Shown here: positions 17,721 to 26,462 of the stretch, piece by piece | Layout: each line of letters starts with the position of its first letter | How positions within the stretch are numbered: position 1 is the first letter of the stretch | Source of the DNA: Azospirillaceae bacterium | GTDB taxonomy: Bacteria > Pseudomonadota > Alphaproteobacteria > Azospirillales > Azospirillaceae | Assembly (NCBI GenBank): GCA_028281465.1 | Contig: JANQJV010000307.1 | Coordinates: 1 to 32,265, forward strand | Length of the DNA stretch: 32,265 nucleotides | Reading direction: 5' to 3' | The notes under the pieces: generated by a model | Database searches by the model: none | Told to the model about the DNA's origin: nothing | What the model saw: the letters and a program-made list of their open reading frames with translations, nothing else | Translations under genes and position numbers: made by a program

Positions 17721-18092
17721 TCACCGGTGCGGCGGTCGCTTGGCCGCTGCAGCGCGCCGGTTTTGCAGGTAGCGGCCAATCACGGCATCCACCTCCACCG
17801 GCAGAATACCCCAAACGCCAGCGAAATCCTGGTTGTTGGCGATCTGGGTGATGGTCACTGTGCTAGAGAATTGGAACTTGCCATAGGCATCGTCGATCAC
17901 GACCAGAATCTTCGCCGACTGGTCGACGATCAAGGAACCGTCGAAGTTTTGGGCGACGAAACCGTTCTTGTTGATGTCACGTAACGTGTAATTGCGGTTG
18001 TCGATCCTGACGTAGTTGTTGGCCTGCTTCACCGCAGGTTTGCTGACGGCGCGCCTGCGCGGCGCCACAAGGTCTTTCAGCCAGTCCAGCAT
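17721..18092 (-). CDS. Small PilZ-like protein
   Basis: A 123-residue protein. The region VRIDNRNYTLRDINKNGF (28-45), followed by FDGSLIVDQSAKILVVIDD, resembles the PilZ beta-barrel, whose c-di-GMP site is RxxxR plus (D/N)xSxxG. Here the second motif is DINKNG, with Asn for Ser. The arginines (R29, R33) lie unusually close to it, so c-di-GMP binding is doubtful. Start ATG 18092 has GGGGG about eight bases upstream. The longer frame to 18398 runs into the leuC gene and is rejected. It is first in the minus-strand run and divergent from leuC. Confidence 0.6.
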   Translation of the reverse strand: MLDWLKDLVAPRRRAVSKPAVKQANNYVRIDNRNYTLRDINKNGFVAQNFDGSLIVDQSAKILVVIDDAYGKFQFSSTVTITQIANNQDFAGVWGILPVEVDAVIGRYLQNRRAAAAKRPPHR

Positions 18093-18327
18093 GATGAAAC
18101 CCCCTGACCCCAGACAGACTGCGGGTCTCAATGTCGTATGAGCAACTTCAAGGCAAATTGCAAGGGTCGCAGTGGGCTTCACCGGCAGCGTCAGCAGGGG
18201 CCGCAACTTCCCTGCCGAAGCCGGCTTGTCGCCGCGGCCGTAGGCCGCTAAAGTTCTTGGCTCGTTCCGCGGACCACCTCGGCGCGGAGCCAACCTTTCT
18301 CGTGCTGCCAGGGAATGGCCGAACCCC
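18093..18327. promoter_or_regulatory. Divergent promoter region between PilZ-like gene and leuC
   Basis: This 235-base gap separates two divergent starts and must carry both promoters. No clear -35/-10 boxes, tRNA-like fold or leader peptide with a leucine run was seen. An AGGGAA purine run precedes the leuC ATG by about 12 bases. Confidence 0.35.
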
Positions 18328-19737
18328 ATGTCCACACCGCGTACGCTGTTCGACAAGATTTGGGACAACCATGTCGTCCATCGCCAGGATGACGGCACCT
18401 GCGTGCTCTATGTCGACCGCCACCTGGTCCATGAGGTGACCAGTCCACAGGCGTTCGAGGGTTTGCGACTGGCCGGCCGCCGGGTGCGCCGCCCCGAAGC
18501 TGCCCTGGCGGTGGCCGACCACAACGTGCCGACCGCCAACCGATCCGGCGGCATCACGGATGAGGAAAGCCGCATCCAGGTGGAAACACTCGCGGAGAAT
18601 GCCCGCGACTTCGGCGTGCCGTATTTTGGCATGGACGACATCCGCCAAGGGATCGTGCATATCATCGGCCCGGAACAGGGGCTGACCCAGCCGGGGATGA
18701 CGATCGTCTGCGGTGACAGCCACACGTCCACCCACGGTGCCTTCGGTGCACTCGCCTTCGGCATCGGCACCTCGGAAGTGGAGCACGTGCTGGCCACGCA
18801 GACGCTATTGCAGCGCCCGGCCCGCAACATGCGCATCACGATGGAGGGCGAACGGCCGATCGGCGTCACCGCCAAAGACGTCATCCTGTTCATCATCGGC
18901 CAAATCGGCACCGCCGGTGGCACCGGACACGTGATCGAATATGCGGGCCAAGTGATCCGAGACCTCTCCATGGCCGGACGCATGACCGTGTGCAACATGT
19001 CGATCGAGGCGGGTGCCCGCGCCGGGCTGATCGCCCCCGACGACACGACCTTCGCCTATCTACAAGGCCGACCGATGTCACCCAAGGCCGGACAGTGGGA
19101 GCAAGCGGTGACATACTGGCGCTCACTGCCCAGCGACCCCGGGGCCCGCTATGACAAGGATGTATCCTTGAACGCGCGCGACATAGCCCCGCAGGTGACC
19201 TGGGGCACCAGCCCGCAGGACGTGCTACCGATCACCAGCGCGGTGCCTGATCCGGCTGCGGAGGCCGACGACCAACGCCGCCGTGCCATGGAGCGGGCCC
19301 TCGCCTATATGGGGCTGCGTCCCGGTACCCGGCTACAAGAGGTCCGAATCGATAAGGTGTTCATCGGGTCATGCACAAATGCCCGCATCGAAGACCTGCG
19401 CGAGGTGGCCAAAGTGGCCGAAGGCAGACGGGTGGCAGACGCGGTGCACGCCATGATCGTGCCGGGGTCTGGTCTGGTCAAAGAGCAGGCAGAAGCGGAA
19501 GGACTGGACCGGGTGTTCGTCGCCGCTGGCTTCGACTGGCGGGACCCCGGCTGCTCCATGTGCCTGGCCATGAACACCGATCGCCTGGAACCGCAGGAAC
19601 GCTGTGCCTCGACCTCGAACCGCAACTTTGAGGGCCGTCAAGGACGCGGTGGACGAACCCACCTGGTCAGCCCGGCCATGGCCGCCGCCGCCGCCGTGAC
19701 CGGCCGCCTGACCGACGTCCGGGACCTTGTCGGCTGA
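18328..19737 (+). CDS. leuC: 3-isopropylmalate dehydratase large subunit
   Basis: A 469-residue aconitase-family protein that, with LeuD, converts 2-isopropylmalate to 3-isopropylmalate in leucine synthesis. The [4Fe-4S] cysteines are in [12 protein letters not shown] and [11 protein letters not shown]. Other signatures are [39 protein letters not shown] and [20 protein letters not shown]. Length and termini are normal. The small subunit gene leuD, often next to leuC, is not in this window: the next gene (ubiG) is on the other strand. A 9-bp hairpin follows the stop, so transcription probably ends there. Confidence 0.98.
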   Translation: MSTPRTLFDKIWDNHVVHRQDDGTCVLYVDRHLVHEVTSPQAFEGLRLAGRRVRRPEAALAVADHNVPTANRSGGITDEESRIQVETLAENARDFGVPYFGMDDIRQGIVHIIGPEQGLTQPGMTIVCGDSHTSTHGAFGALAFGIGTSEVEHVLATQTLLQRPARNMRITMEGERPIGVTAKDVILFIIGQIGTAGGTGHVIEYAGQVIRDLSMAGRMTVCNMSIEAGARAGLIAPDDTTFAYLQGRPMSPKAGQWEQAVTYWRSLPSDPGARYDKDVSLNARDIAPQVTWGTSPQDVLPITSAVPDPAAEADDQRRRAMERALAYMGLRPGTRLQEVRIDKVFIGSCTNARIEDLREVAKVAEGRRVADAVHAMIVPGSGLVKEQAEAEGLDRVFVAAGFDWRDPGCSMCLAMNTDRLEPQERCASTSNRNFEGRQGRGGRTHLVSPAMAAAAAVTGRLTDVRDLVG

Positions 19738-19768
19738 CCTCCCGCCGGTGCCTCAGTCCCGCGACGTC

Positions 19769-19795
19769 CCCAGGATGCGCATGGCTCATCCTGGG
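19769..19795. terminator. Hairpin between convergent leuC and ubiG
   Basis: A perfect 9-bp stem, CCCAGGATG (19769-19777) with CATCCTGGG (19787-19795), has a 9-base loop. It lies 32 bases after the leuC stop and 58 bases from the ubiG stop, the position expected for a bidirectional terminator. There is no clear U-tract. Confidence 0.55.
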
Positions 19796-19852
19796 CCAGA
19801 AGATCGCTCGGAGGGGCCACGCGGACAGACAAACGCGTTGGCGTGCGCTGGG

Positions 19853-20602
19853 CTACCCGTCCTTACGGCCCCAAAGCATATAGTTGACGCCCAAGTCGCG
19901 CGGATTAAGGCTGAAGGAGTCGAACAGGGGATTATAGGTCACGCCGGTCACATCCTGCACGGACACGCCCGCCTGTCGCAAACCGTTGGCGAGTTCGGAT
20001 GGTTTGGGAAACTGGCGCCAGTCGTGGGTGCCACGCGGTAACCAGCGCAACACATACTCCGCGCCGATAATCGCCATAGCGAAGGATTTAGCGGTGCGAT
20101 TAAGAGTGGCCATGAAGAGCACACCGCCCGGCTTCAGCAGAGTCGCCAACGAATTCAGAAACAAAGGCACGTCGGCCACATGCTCGACGATCTCCATCGC
20201 CAGCACGACATCGAAGCGCTCCTCGGTGGCAGCCAGAGCTTCGGCGCTGGTGGCGCGGTAGTCGATGGCGATGCCAACCTCCCGCGCGTGCACGCTGGCC
20301 GTCTTGATGTTCCGGTCCGCGGCATCGATGCCAACCACATCGGCACCGAGACGCGCCATCGGCTCCGCGAGCAGCCCACCGCCGCAGCCGATGTCAACCA
20401 GGCGCAGCCCGTCAAGGGGTCGGACATCCTGGGTGTCGCGGCCAAACACCTGACAGAGCGTGTCACGGATGTACTTGATGCGCACTGGGTTTAGCCGGTG
20501 CAGGGGTTTGAACTTACCCGTGGGACTCCACCATTCCGCCGCGATCTTCGAAAAGCGGGCAATGTCGTCCGGGTCGATGGTGGTCGCAGCCGCCGTCGTC
20601 AT
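19853..20602 (-). CDS. ubiG: Bifunctional 2-polyprenyl-6-hydroxyphenol methylase / 3-demethylubiquinol 3-O-methyltransferase
   Basis: A 249-residue SAM-dependent methyltransferase that performs both O-methylations of ubiquinone synthesis. Signature parts are DPDDIARFSKIAAEWWSPTG, FKPLHRLNPVRIKYI, motif I VDIGCGGGLLAEPMARLGA, then DVVGIDAADRNI, VLAMEIVEHV and the end block FSLNPRDLGVNYM. Length is normal. ATG 20602 was chosen over a TTG at 20623 because AGGGAGA lies about seven bases upstream. It is divergent from lysC; neighbouring ubiG and lysC occur in many alphaproteobacteria. Confidence 0.97.
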   Translation of the reverse strand: MTTAAATTIDPDDIARFSKIAAEWWSPTGKFKPLHRLNPVRIKYIRDTLCQVFGRDTQDVRPLDGLRLVDIGCGGGLLAEPMARLGADVVGIDAADRNIKTASVHAREVGIAIDYRATSAEALAATEERFDVVLAMEIVEHVADVPLFLNSLATLLKPGGVLFMATLNRTAKSFAMAIIGAEYVLRWLPRGTHDWRQFPKPSELANGLRQAGVSVQDVTGVTYNPLFDSFSLNPRDLGVNYMLWGRKDG

Positions 20603-20823
20603 GGCGGATCTCCCTGTTTGCAAGGACTGATGGGGTCACACGAGACATAAGGTATCTTGCCCGGCGCTCAGGTAAAGCATCGCCGCAACCATGGTTGGCG
20701 ATTTCTTGCGCCCCCAGCGTCGGACGGGTATTCAGGGGACCACTCCAGACTCCCGGATCGGGTTCGTCAGTCCACCATGCGGCCCTTCGGATACCGGGCG
20801 GTCGCCAGCTAAGTATCGAGGCC

Positions 20824-22059
20824 ATGGCGCGGATCGTACAGAAGTTTGGCGGCACATCGGTTGGCAATTTGGATCGCATCCGCAATGCGGCGCGCAAAAC
20901 CGCGGCGGAGGTGACGGCAAATCACCAGGTTGCTGTCGTCGTCTCGGCTATGGCAGGCGAGACCAATCGCCTGGTCCGCCTGTGCACAGACTTGAGCCGC
21001 ATCCATGATGCCCGGGAGTATGACACGGTGGTCGCCTCGGGCGAACAAGTCACCGCTGGCCTGATGGCCATCGCGCTTCAGGACCTGGGGATCGCGGCTC
21101 GCTCCTGGTTGGGCTGGCAGATTCCGGTGGAGACGGACGATGTGCACGCCAAGGCGCGCATTCTGGAAATCCAGACAGCCGAATTGGACCGCCGACTGAA
21201 CAACCGTGAGGTTGCCGTGGTCACCGGCTTCCAGGGAGTGTCGACCCGCCAGCGCATCACCACAATGGGCCGCGGCGGCTCCGATACCTCGGCTGTAGCC
21301 CTTGCCGCAGCCTTGAACGCCGACCGGTGTGACATCTACACCGACGTGGATGGCGTCTACACCACTGATCCGAACATTGTGGCCCAGGCGCGCCGACTGA
21401 ACCGCATCACCTATGAAGAGATGCTGGAAATGGCATCACAAGGTGCCAAGGTTCTGCAGACCCGCTCGGTCGAGCTGGCCATGAAGCACCGGGTGCGGCT
21501 GCAGGTTCTGTCCAGCTTCGCCAATCCGGTCGGCAGCGACCTCCCGGGCACGCTCGTGGTCGACGAGGAGGAAGTCTTGGAACAGGAAGTTGTGAGCGGC
21601 ATTGCCTATAGCCGCGACGAGGCTAAGGTGACCGTGATCCGAGTGGCCGATCAGCCGGGCGTGGCGGCAGCGATCTTCGGACCGCTGGCCGACGCGGCGG
21701 TCAATGTCGACATGATCGTCCAGAACATTGCCGAAGATGGCTCGGTCACCGACATCACCTTCACGGTTCCCCGATCCGACCTCCACCGCACCCGCCAGGT
21801 CCTCGAACAGATCCGCAACCAAACGCCTTACGAACGCCTGATCACGGACGCGAATGTCGTTAAGATCTCGGTCATTGGCGTCGGCATGCGGAGCCATGCC
21901 GGGGTGGCCAAGCGCATGTTCCAGGCTCTGGCCGAACGCGGCATCAACATCCAGGTCATCTCTACCTCGGAGATCAAGATCAGCGTTCTGATCCCCGAGG
22001 AATACACCGAACTGGCCGTTCGTGCCCTGCATGCGGCGTACGGCCTGGACCGGCCATGA
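20824..22059 (+). CDS. lysC: Aspartate kinase
   Basis: A 411-residue aspartokinase, the first enzyme of the aspartate pathway to lysine, threonine and methionine. The kinase domain (1-245) has [33 protein letters not shown] and [16 protein letters not shown]. Two ACT domains follow at about 265-335 and 345-405 ([39 protein letters not shown]), the usual site of lysine and threonine feedback. ATG 20824 was chosen because the family sequence starts there, with GAGG just upstream. The frame open back to 20695 adds 43 unrelated residues. Nitronate monooxygenase follows after 85 bases. Confidence 0.97.
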   Translation: MARIVQKFGGTSVGNLDRIRNAARKTAAEVTANHQVAVVVSAMAGETNRLVRLCTDLSRIHDAREYDTVVASGEQVTAGLMAIALQDLGIAARSWLGWQIPVETDDVHAKARILEIQTAELDRRLNNREVAVVTGFQGVSTRQRITTMGRGGSDTSAVALAAALNADRCDIYTDVDGVYTTDPNIVAQARRLNRITYEEMLEMASQGAKVLQTRSVELAMKHRVRLQVLSSFANPVGSDLPGTLVVDEEEVLEQEVVSGIAYSRDEAKVTVIRVADQPGVAAAIFGPLADAAVNVDMIVQNIAEDGSVTDITFTVPRSDLHRTRQVLEQIRNQTPYERLITDANVVKISVIGVGMRSHAGVAKRMFQALAERGINIQVISTSEIKISVLIPEEYTELAVRALHAAYGLDRP

Positions 22060-22144
22060 CCAACATCGGACCGGGCAACCGAACAGCCAGCCCGCGTCAC
22101 CATTCTTAAGATCGCCGCATCGACGACGAACAAGGAACAAACCC

Positions 22145-23152
22145 ATGACGGCGCAGCAGCGGCTCGACACGCTCTGGCAGCGCGGACGCGCGTTCCTCGG
22201 TACCCGCATGGCCATCATGGGTGGTGCCATGACCTGGGTATCCGAGCGCACCCTGGTGTCGGCCATCTCCAACGCCGGTGGCTTCGGCGTGATCGCGTGC
22301 GGCTCCATGACCCCCGCGCTGCTTGACCAGGAGATCGGCGCCACCCGGGACCTGACCGACCGGCCGTACGGCGTCAACCTGATCAGCCTGCATCCCCAGC
22401 TAGACGAGCTCGTCGGCGTGTGCACGGCGCACGGCGTGACCCATGTCGTCATCGCCGGCGGCTTGCCACCAGCGCAAGCAATCCGTCGGCTCAAGGACGG
22501 TGGCGCCAAGGTCATGTGTTTCGCCCCCGCCCTCGTGCTGGCGCGAAAGTTGATCCGACTTGGCGTGGACGCCCTGGTGATCGAGGGTATGGAGGCCGGC
22601 GGGCACATCGGCCCAGTGTCCACGTCGGTCCTGGCCCAGGAGCTGTTGCCGGAGGTGCACGACGTACCTGTCTTCGTGGCCGGCGGTATCGGTCGTGGCG
22701 AGGCCATCGTTTCATTCCTGGAGATGGGTGCAGCCGGTGTCCAGCTCGGCACCCGCTTCGTCTGCGCCACCGAATCGATCGCCCACCGCCGATTCAAGCA
22801 GGCATTCATCCGTGCGGCCGCCCGTGACGCGGTGCCGTCGGTGCAACTCGACCCGCGCTTCCCGGTTATCCCGGTGCGAGCACTGGCCAACAACGGCACC
22901 CGCCAGTTCATGGCGGTCCAGCGCGATGTGATCGAGCGTCACAATCGCGGTGAGCTTTCCCAGAAAGATGCACAATTGGAGATCGAGCATTTCTGGGCCG
23001 GCGCCTTACGCCGGGCAGTTATCGACGGCGACGTCGAAACCGGCTCGCTGATGGCCGGCCAAAGCGTCGGCATGGTACGCAGCGAGCAAAGTACGGCCGA
23101 GATCCTTGAGGAGCTGGTGGGCCAAGCACGAACCGCGCTGGAGCTACGGTGA
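22145..23152 (+). CDS. Nitronate monooxygenase family flavoprotein
   Basis: A 335-residue FMN-dependent TIM barrel of the nitronate monooxygenase / 2-nitropropane dioxygenase family. Matching parts are MAIMGGAMTWVSERTLVSAI, NAGGFGVIACGSM, VNLISLHPQL, VIEGMEAGGHIGP, VFVAGGIGRGEAI and GAAGVQLGTRFVC. Family members oxidise nitronates, but this subgroup also includes enoyl reductase-like enzymes, so the substrate stays open. Start ATG 22145 has AAGGAA ten bases upstream. Its place just downstream of lysC is seen in many alphaproteobacteria and suggests shared transcription, not shared function. Confidence 0.88.
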   Translation: MTAQQRLDTLWQRGRAFLGTRMAIMGGAMTWVSERTLVSAISNAGGFGVIACGSMTPALLDQEIGATRDLTDRPYGVNLISLHPQLDELVGVCTAHGVTHVVIAGGLPPAQAIRRLKDGGAKVMCFAPALVLARKLIRLGVDALVIEGMEAGGHIGPVSTSVLAQELLPEVHDVPVFVAGGIGRGEAIVSFLEMGAAGVQLGTRFVCATESIAHRRFKQAFIRAAARDAVPSVQLDPRFPVIPVRALANNGTRQFMAVQRDVIERHNRGELSQKDAQLEIEHFWAGALRRAVIDGDVETGSLMAGQSVGMVRSEQSTAEILEELVGQARTALELR

Positions 23153-23370
23153 GCCTCGGTACCAGACCCATGCCCCCGCGGCCACCCCCTGGCAGACGTA
23201 TGTCGGCCACGCTGACACCGGCCACGCAACACCTCAGCCTGACATCTGAAATCTCGCCACGCTGGAGGACAGATGGCTGTTGTGACGAGGTGCTGCGACA
23301 CGGCAACCAATGACGAGGCCGTCGCCGACGGATCGCCCCGACCGATCACCATGCACTGATGATGCGCAGC

Positions 23371-24291
23371 CTATTCGCCCAACCGACCGAACAAGTCGAG
23401 AACGTAGTGCTGAGCGGCATCGCCCAGCAGGTCGCGGTCCATGCGCATGGGGTCGTCGAAAAACGCCAAAGACAAATGACGGTCGATACGCAACACACCA
23501 AGCAAGCTCTCGGCACCACCTTCGGTGAAGATGTTTTCGGCGTAAACCAGCCGGCGCTCACGCTCATCCGCGCCCAGCCATTCTTCAAAGTATTGGTACG
23601 CCAGATTATCCTGTCGCGGCATGCGCGGTCCCAGCACCAGAACGTACAGCCGCTCAAGTTCCTCCTCACTAAGCTGGACCTGCCAGCGCATGACGGCAGC
23701 ATGTAACCCGTCCAGCTGGGCACGCGCCGCTTCCGTGACATTGGCCATAAACCAGGGCATGACAACGTCGATGTAGTCGTCCAACCCCGCCGCCGTAGGC
23801 CCGCTGTCGGCCAGACTCCGCTCGAGAAAGCCAATGCTGGTATCCAGGATGCGCCGCTGGCGGTCCGCACTCTCTGGTGAAAAGCCATAGGCGTCGACCT
23901 CAGCGCGCACCTGTCCGGCGACCTCGGTCAGGTCGCTAAAGACCGCGCGCCAACGCTCGGTATCGTACCTTTCCAGATAGGACAGCGCCGCACCGTAAAT
24001 GCCGAGCGACAGATGTGCGATCGATTTCAGATCATGATACACTTGTGGCGTATACGGCACCACATCCCGCACACCATCGCGCACAAGGATGACGTCGTCG
24101 AACGACACGATGATGTAAGGGCTCGTGGCCGCCAGCATAACGGATCGGGTTTCAGCGTACGCATCGCGCGCAATCTGGTTTAACCGAAGGAGCGCACCCT
24201 GAGCCGTCTGGTCATAGGCAAGTCCGTCGGCCTGCCAAGTAGCAGCCACGAGGCAGACGCAAGCCGCGGCGAAATGCGTACGTTTGATCAC
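23371..24291 (-). CDS. Secreted protein of unknown function coupled to a histidine kinase
   Basis: A 306-residue protein I do not recognise. Residues 1-25 form a signal peptide (KR, then FAAACVCLVAATWQA, with a cut likely before or after DGLA). The mature part looks mostly helical and rich in Asp, Glu, Arg, Tyr and Leu, with no known catalytic motif. GTG 24291 was chosen because it overlaps the kinase stop in GTGA and has GGAAGGA seven bases upstream inside the kinase gene. The longer frame to 24363 would lack the signal peptide at its start. Tight coupling suggests that it works with the periplasmic sensor part of the kinase, for example as a ligand-binding or accessory protein; this is inference. 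Confidence 0.7.
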   Translation of the reverse strand: MIKRTHFAAACVCLVAATWQADGLAYDQTAQGALLRLNQIARDAYAETRSVMLAATSPYIIVSFDDVILVRDGVRDVVPYTPQVYHDLKSIAHLSLGIYGAALSYLERYDTERWRAVFSDLTEVAGQVRAEVDAYGFSPESADRQRRILDTSIGFLERSLADSGPTAAGLDDYIDVVMPWFMANVTEAARAQLDGLHAAVMRWQVQLSEEELERLYVLVLGPRMPRQDNLAYQYFEEWLGADERERRLVYAENIFTEGGAESLLGVLRIDRHLSLAFFDDPMRMDRDLLGDAAQHYVLDLFGRLGE

Positions 24292-26213
24292 GGCGGGGTC
24301 CTTCCGTTGGTTTGGCCGCTCATTTGGTTGGGCGCCACCCGCGGCAGGTTGACCATGAAACATGTCCCGACACCAGGCGCGCTTTCCACCGTAATGTCGC
24401 CGCCAAGAGTCCGCGAGACAATATTATAGACAATATGCATGCCAAGACCACTTCCGCCACTACCGCGCCGAGTGGTGAAGAACGGATCGAAGATGCGTGC
24501 CAACACGTCGTTGGTCATGCCTTTGCCGTCGTCGGTATAGCGAATCATCACGCGCTCGGCCTCCAGCATCTCGACGGCCACCATGAGTTGGCCAGATTGG
24601 TCCGGTTCGTAGGCATGGTCGATGGAGTTGACGATCATATTGGTAAGGACCTGTGACACAGCTCCCGGGTAGCCATCCATGATCACCTGCACTGGACAGG
24701 CCACCTCGACCGTCAGCGCCGTGCGTTTCAGCTTCGGGTGCAGACTGAGCATAACATCGTGGATACACTCGCCGACCGAGAAGTCTCGCCGGACCTCGCT
24801 CGTCTGATCCACGGCCACGCGCTTGAAACTCTGCACCAGATCGGCCGCCCGGGTCATATTGGCCATCAGCAGCTTGGCCGCCCCGCTGGCATCCTCGAAA
24901 TAGGTCTCGAGGTCCTTTTTCTTCAGCTTGCCATCTTCGAAGCGCCGGCGGTTGGTTTCGGTCTGCTTTAAAAGCGTCGATGCCGAGGTCAGACCAACGC
25001 CGAGCGGCGTGTTAATCTCATGGGCAACGCCGGCAACCAGTTGCCCCAGCGCGACCATCTTCTCCGATTGCACCAGTTTCTGCTGAGCCAATGTCAATTG
25101 CGCCAAGGCCTGCTCGGCTTCGTCCTTGGCCTGTTTGAGCGCCTGTTCATTGCGCTTCCGGCCAGTGATGTCTTGTATGAACGATACGGCCCCCTTACCG
25201 CCACTCTGCCCAGTTTCATAAGCGGCCACGGTGATGAGGATGCTGCGCTGATCGCCACCGGGCATGCGCACCGCCGTTTCAATCGTCTCGGCAGGCCGGT
25301 CGATGCTGGCCTCGAGCGCCTCCTCCGCCAGTTCTTCCCAACCGGAGTCCGGGATTAGAGCGGCCGGTCTGGACCCGACCAACTCCGAGGGGCCCATCGC
25401 GACAAAGGCACCCAGCGCCGCATTGCCGCCCAAGATGATGCCCTGTGCATCCTGGTAGGCGATGGGGTGCGGGATGGTATCAAGCAGGACCGTCCGAAAC
25501 TGGAGCTGGGCGCGGATCTTTGCTTCGCGATCCTCTTCTCGGTCGATGCTGTCGTTGAACGCGGCGATTAAAGTGCCGAACTCGTCGGCCGTGCTCCAGT
25601 CAACCTGCTGGCGTTGCCCGGTATCCTGAAACCGGCGCATGGAATGGATGAGCGCGCCGACCGGGCGCTGGATGGTCACCCGAAAGCCAACCAAGATCGA
25701 CGCCACGATGACGAACACCAGCCCCAGCAAGAGCAGAGTCGGTCGCCAGATCACATCCAACAGGCTGACGCCAGTGCGTACATCCACCATCAGCACGAGC
25801 TGACCGATCTCCTGCGTCCAACCCGGTTCATCGTATCGGATCGGCAAATGCACGACGTGGGTGAACGGCCCTGCATCACACACGCCGAACCGCATATCGG
25901 CAAAATCGTTACTCAGATCGCTCAAACCTATGCATTGCACACTCTCCGCGTCCAGCATCATGCGGGCGATGGTCTCGGCGGTGACCAGATCGAACTGCCA
26001 AAGCGACGGAGCAAGGATTTTGGCCGTCCGATCGGCCAACTGGCCGGTGTAGTGACGCGCCGCCGCCGTTGAATTCTCGACGTGAAGATAGATAATCAAA
26101 GAAAGAAACAAAAACGAGAAAAACAGCATTGGTGGCAAAGCGATCAAAAGAAACTTGATCGCAGCCGATTGCTTATTAAATAAACGCCGAGCGCTTTCAA
26201 ATAATTTTCTCAT
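24288..26213 (-). CDS. Membrane histidine kinase with PAS domain
   Basis: A 641-residue sensor kinase. Membrane helix 1 is at about 20-43 and helix 2 at about 155-178, enclosing a periplasmic domain of about 110 residues with two cysteines (Cys94, Cys112) that could form a disulfide. A HAMP-like linker (about 178-230) and a PAS domain (about 235-355, ending VSFIQDITGRKR) follow. The dimerisation H-box is GVAHEINTPLG with His398. The ATPase domain has the N-box TNMIVNSIDHAYE, G1 DDGKGM, F-box DPFFTTR and G2 GSGLGMHIVYNIV. No response regulator is adjacent, so its partner must be elsewhere. The first 45 codons are clearly AT-rich. It forms a coupled pair with the downstream secreted protein. 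Confidence 0.92.
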   Translation of the reverse strand: MRKLFESARRLFNKQSAAIKFLLIALPPMLFFSFLFLSLIIYLHVENSTAAARHYTGQLADRTAKILAPSLWQFDLVTAETIARMMLDAESVQCIGLSDLSNDFADMRFGVCDAGPFTHVVHLPIRYDEPGWTQEIGQLVLMVDVRTGVSLLDVIWRPTLLLLGLVFVIVASILVGFRVTIQRPVGALIHSMRRFQDTGQRQQVDWSTADEFGTLIAAFNDSIDREEDREAKIRAQLQFRTVLLDTIPHPIAYQDAQGIILGGNAALGAFVAMGPSELVGSRPAALIPDSGWEELAEEALEASIDRPAETIETAVRMPGGDQRSILITVAAYETGQSGGKGAVSFIQDITGRKRNEQALKQAKDEAEQALAQLTLAQQKLVQSEKMVALGQLVAGVAHEINTPLGVGLTSASTLLKQTETNRRRFEDGKLKKKDLETYFEDASGAAKLLMANMTRAADLVQSFKRVAVDQTSEVRRDFSVGECIHDVMLSLHPKLKRTALTVEVACPVQVIMDGYPGAVSQVLTNMIVNSIDHAYEPDQSGQLMVAVEMLEAERVMIRYTDDGKGMTNDVLARIFDPFFTTRRGSGGSGLGMHIVYNIVSRTLGGDITVESAPGVGTCFMVNLPRVAPNQMSGQTNGRTPP

Positions 26214-26462
26214 GGCGTCGCCGTCATTTTTCGGCTATGCGTTCAATGCTGTGACCGATCATCGCGCCATTGCACCAACCAATTTCCGGTCGATCGGTCC
26301 AGCGCGATTTAAGCGCTCGTATTTTAGCCGTTCAACGTCGACGACTATCTTGGAACCGAGCGATACATACGTTGGTAGTGCCGATGTTTTCTTGCCGATT
26401 TCTGTGCTGGTGGGTCAAGTTTTTTCGATCCTCGCGGCGCGCCGGACGGTTCGAACAGCGCC
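26214..26462. promoter_or_regulatory. Divergent region between the histidine kinase and ptsP
   Basis: About 250 bases, AT-richer than the flanks, between two divergent starts; promoters for both genes are expected here. Small inverted repeats are visible, for example AGCGC/GCGCT at about 26307-26323. No confident promoter boxes were identified and no gene was seen. Confidence 0.35.
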
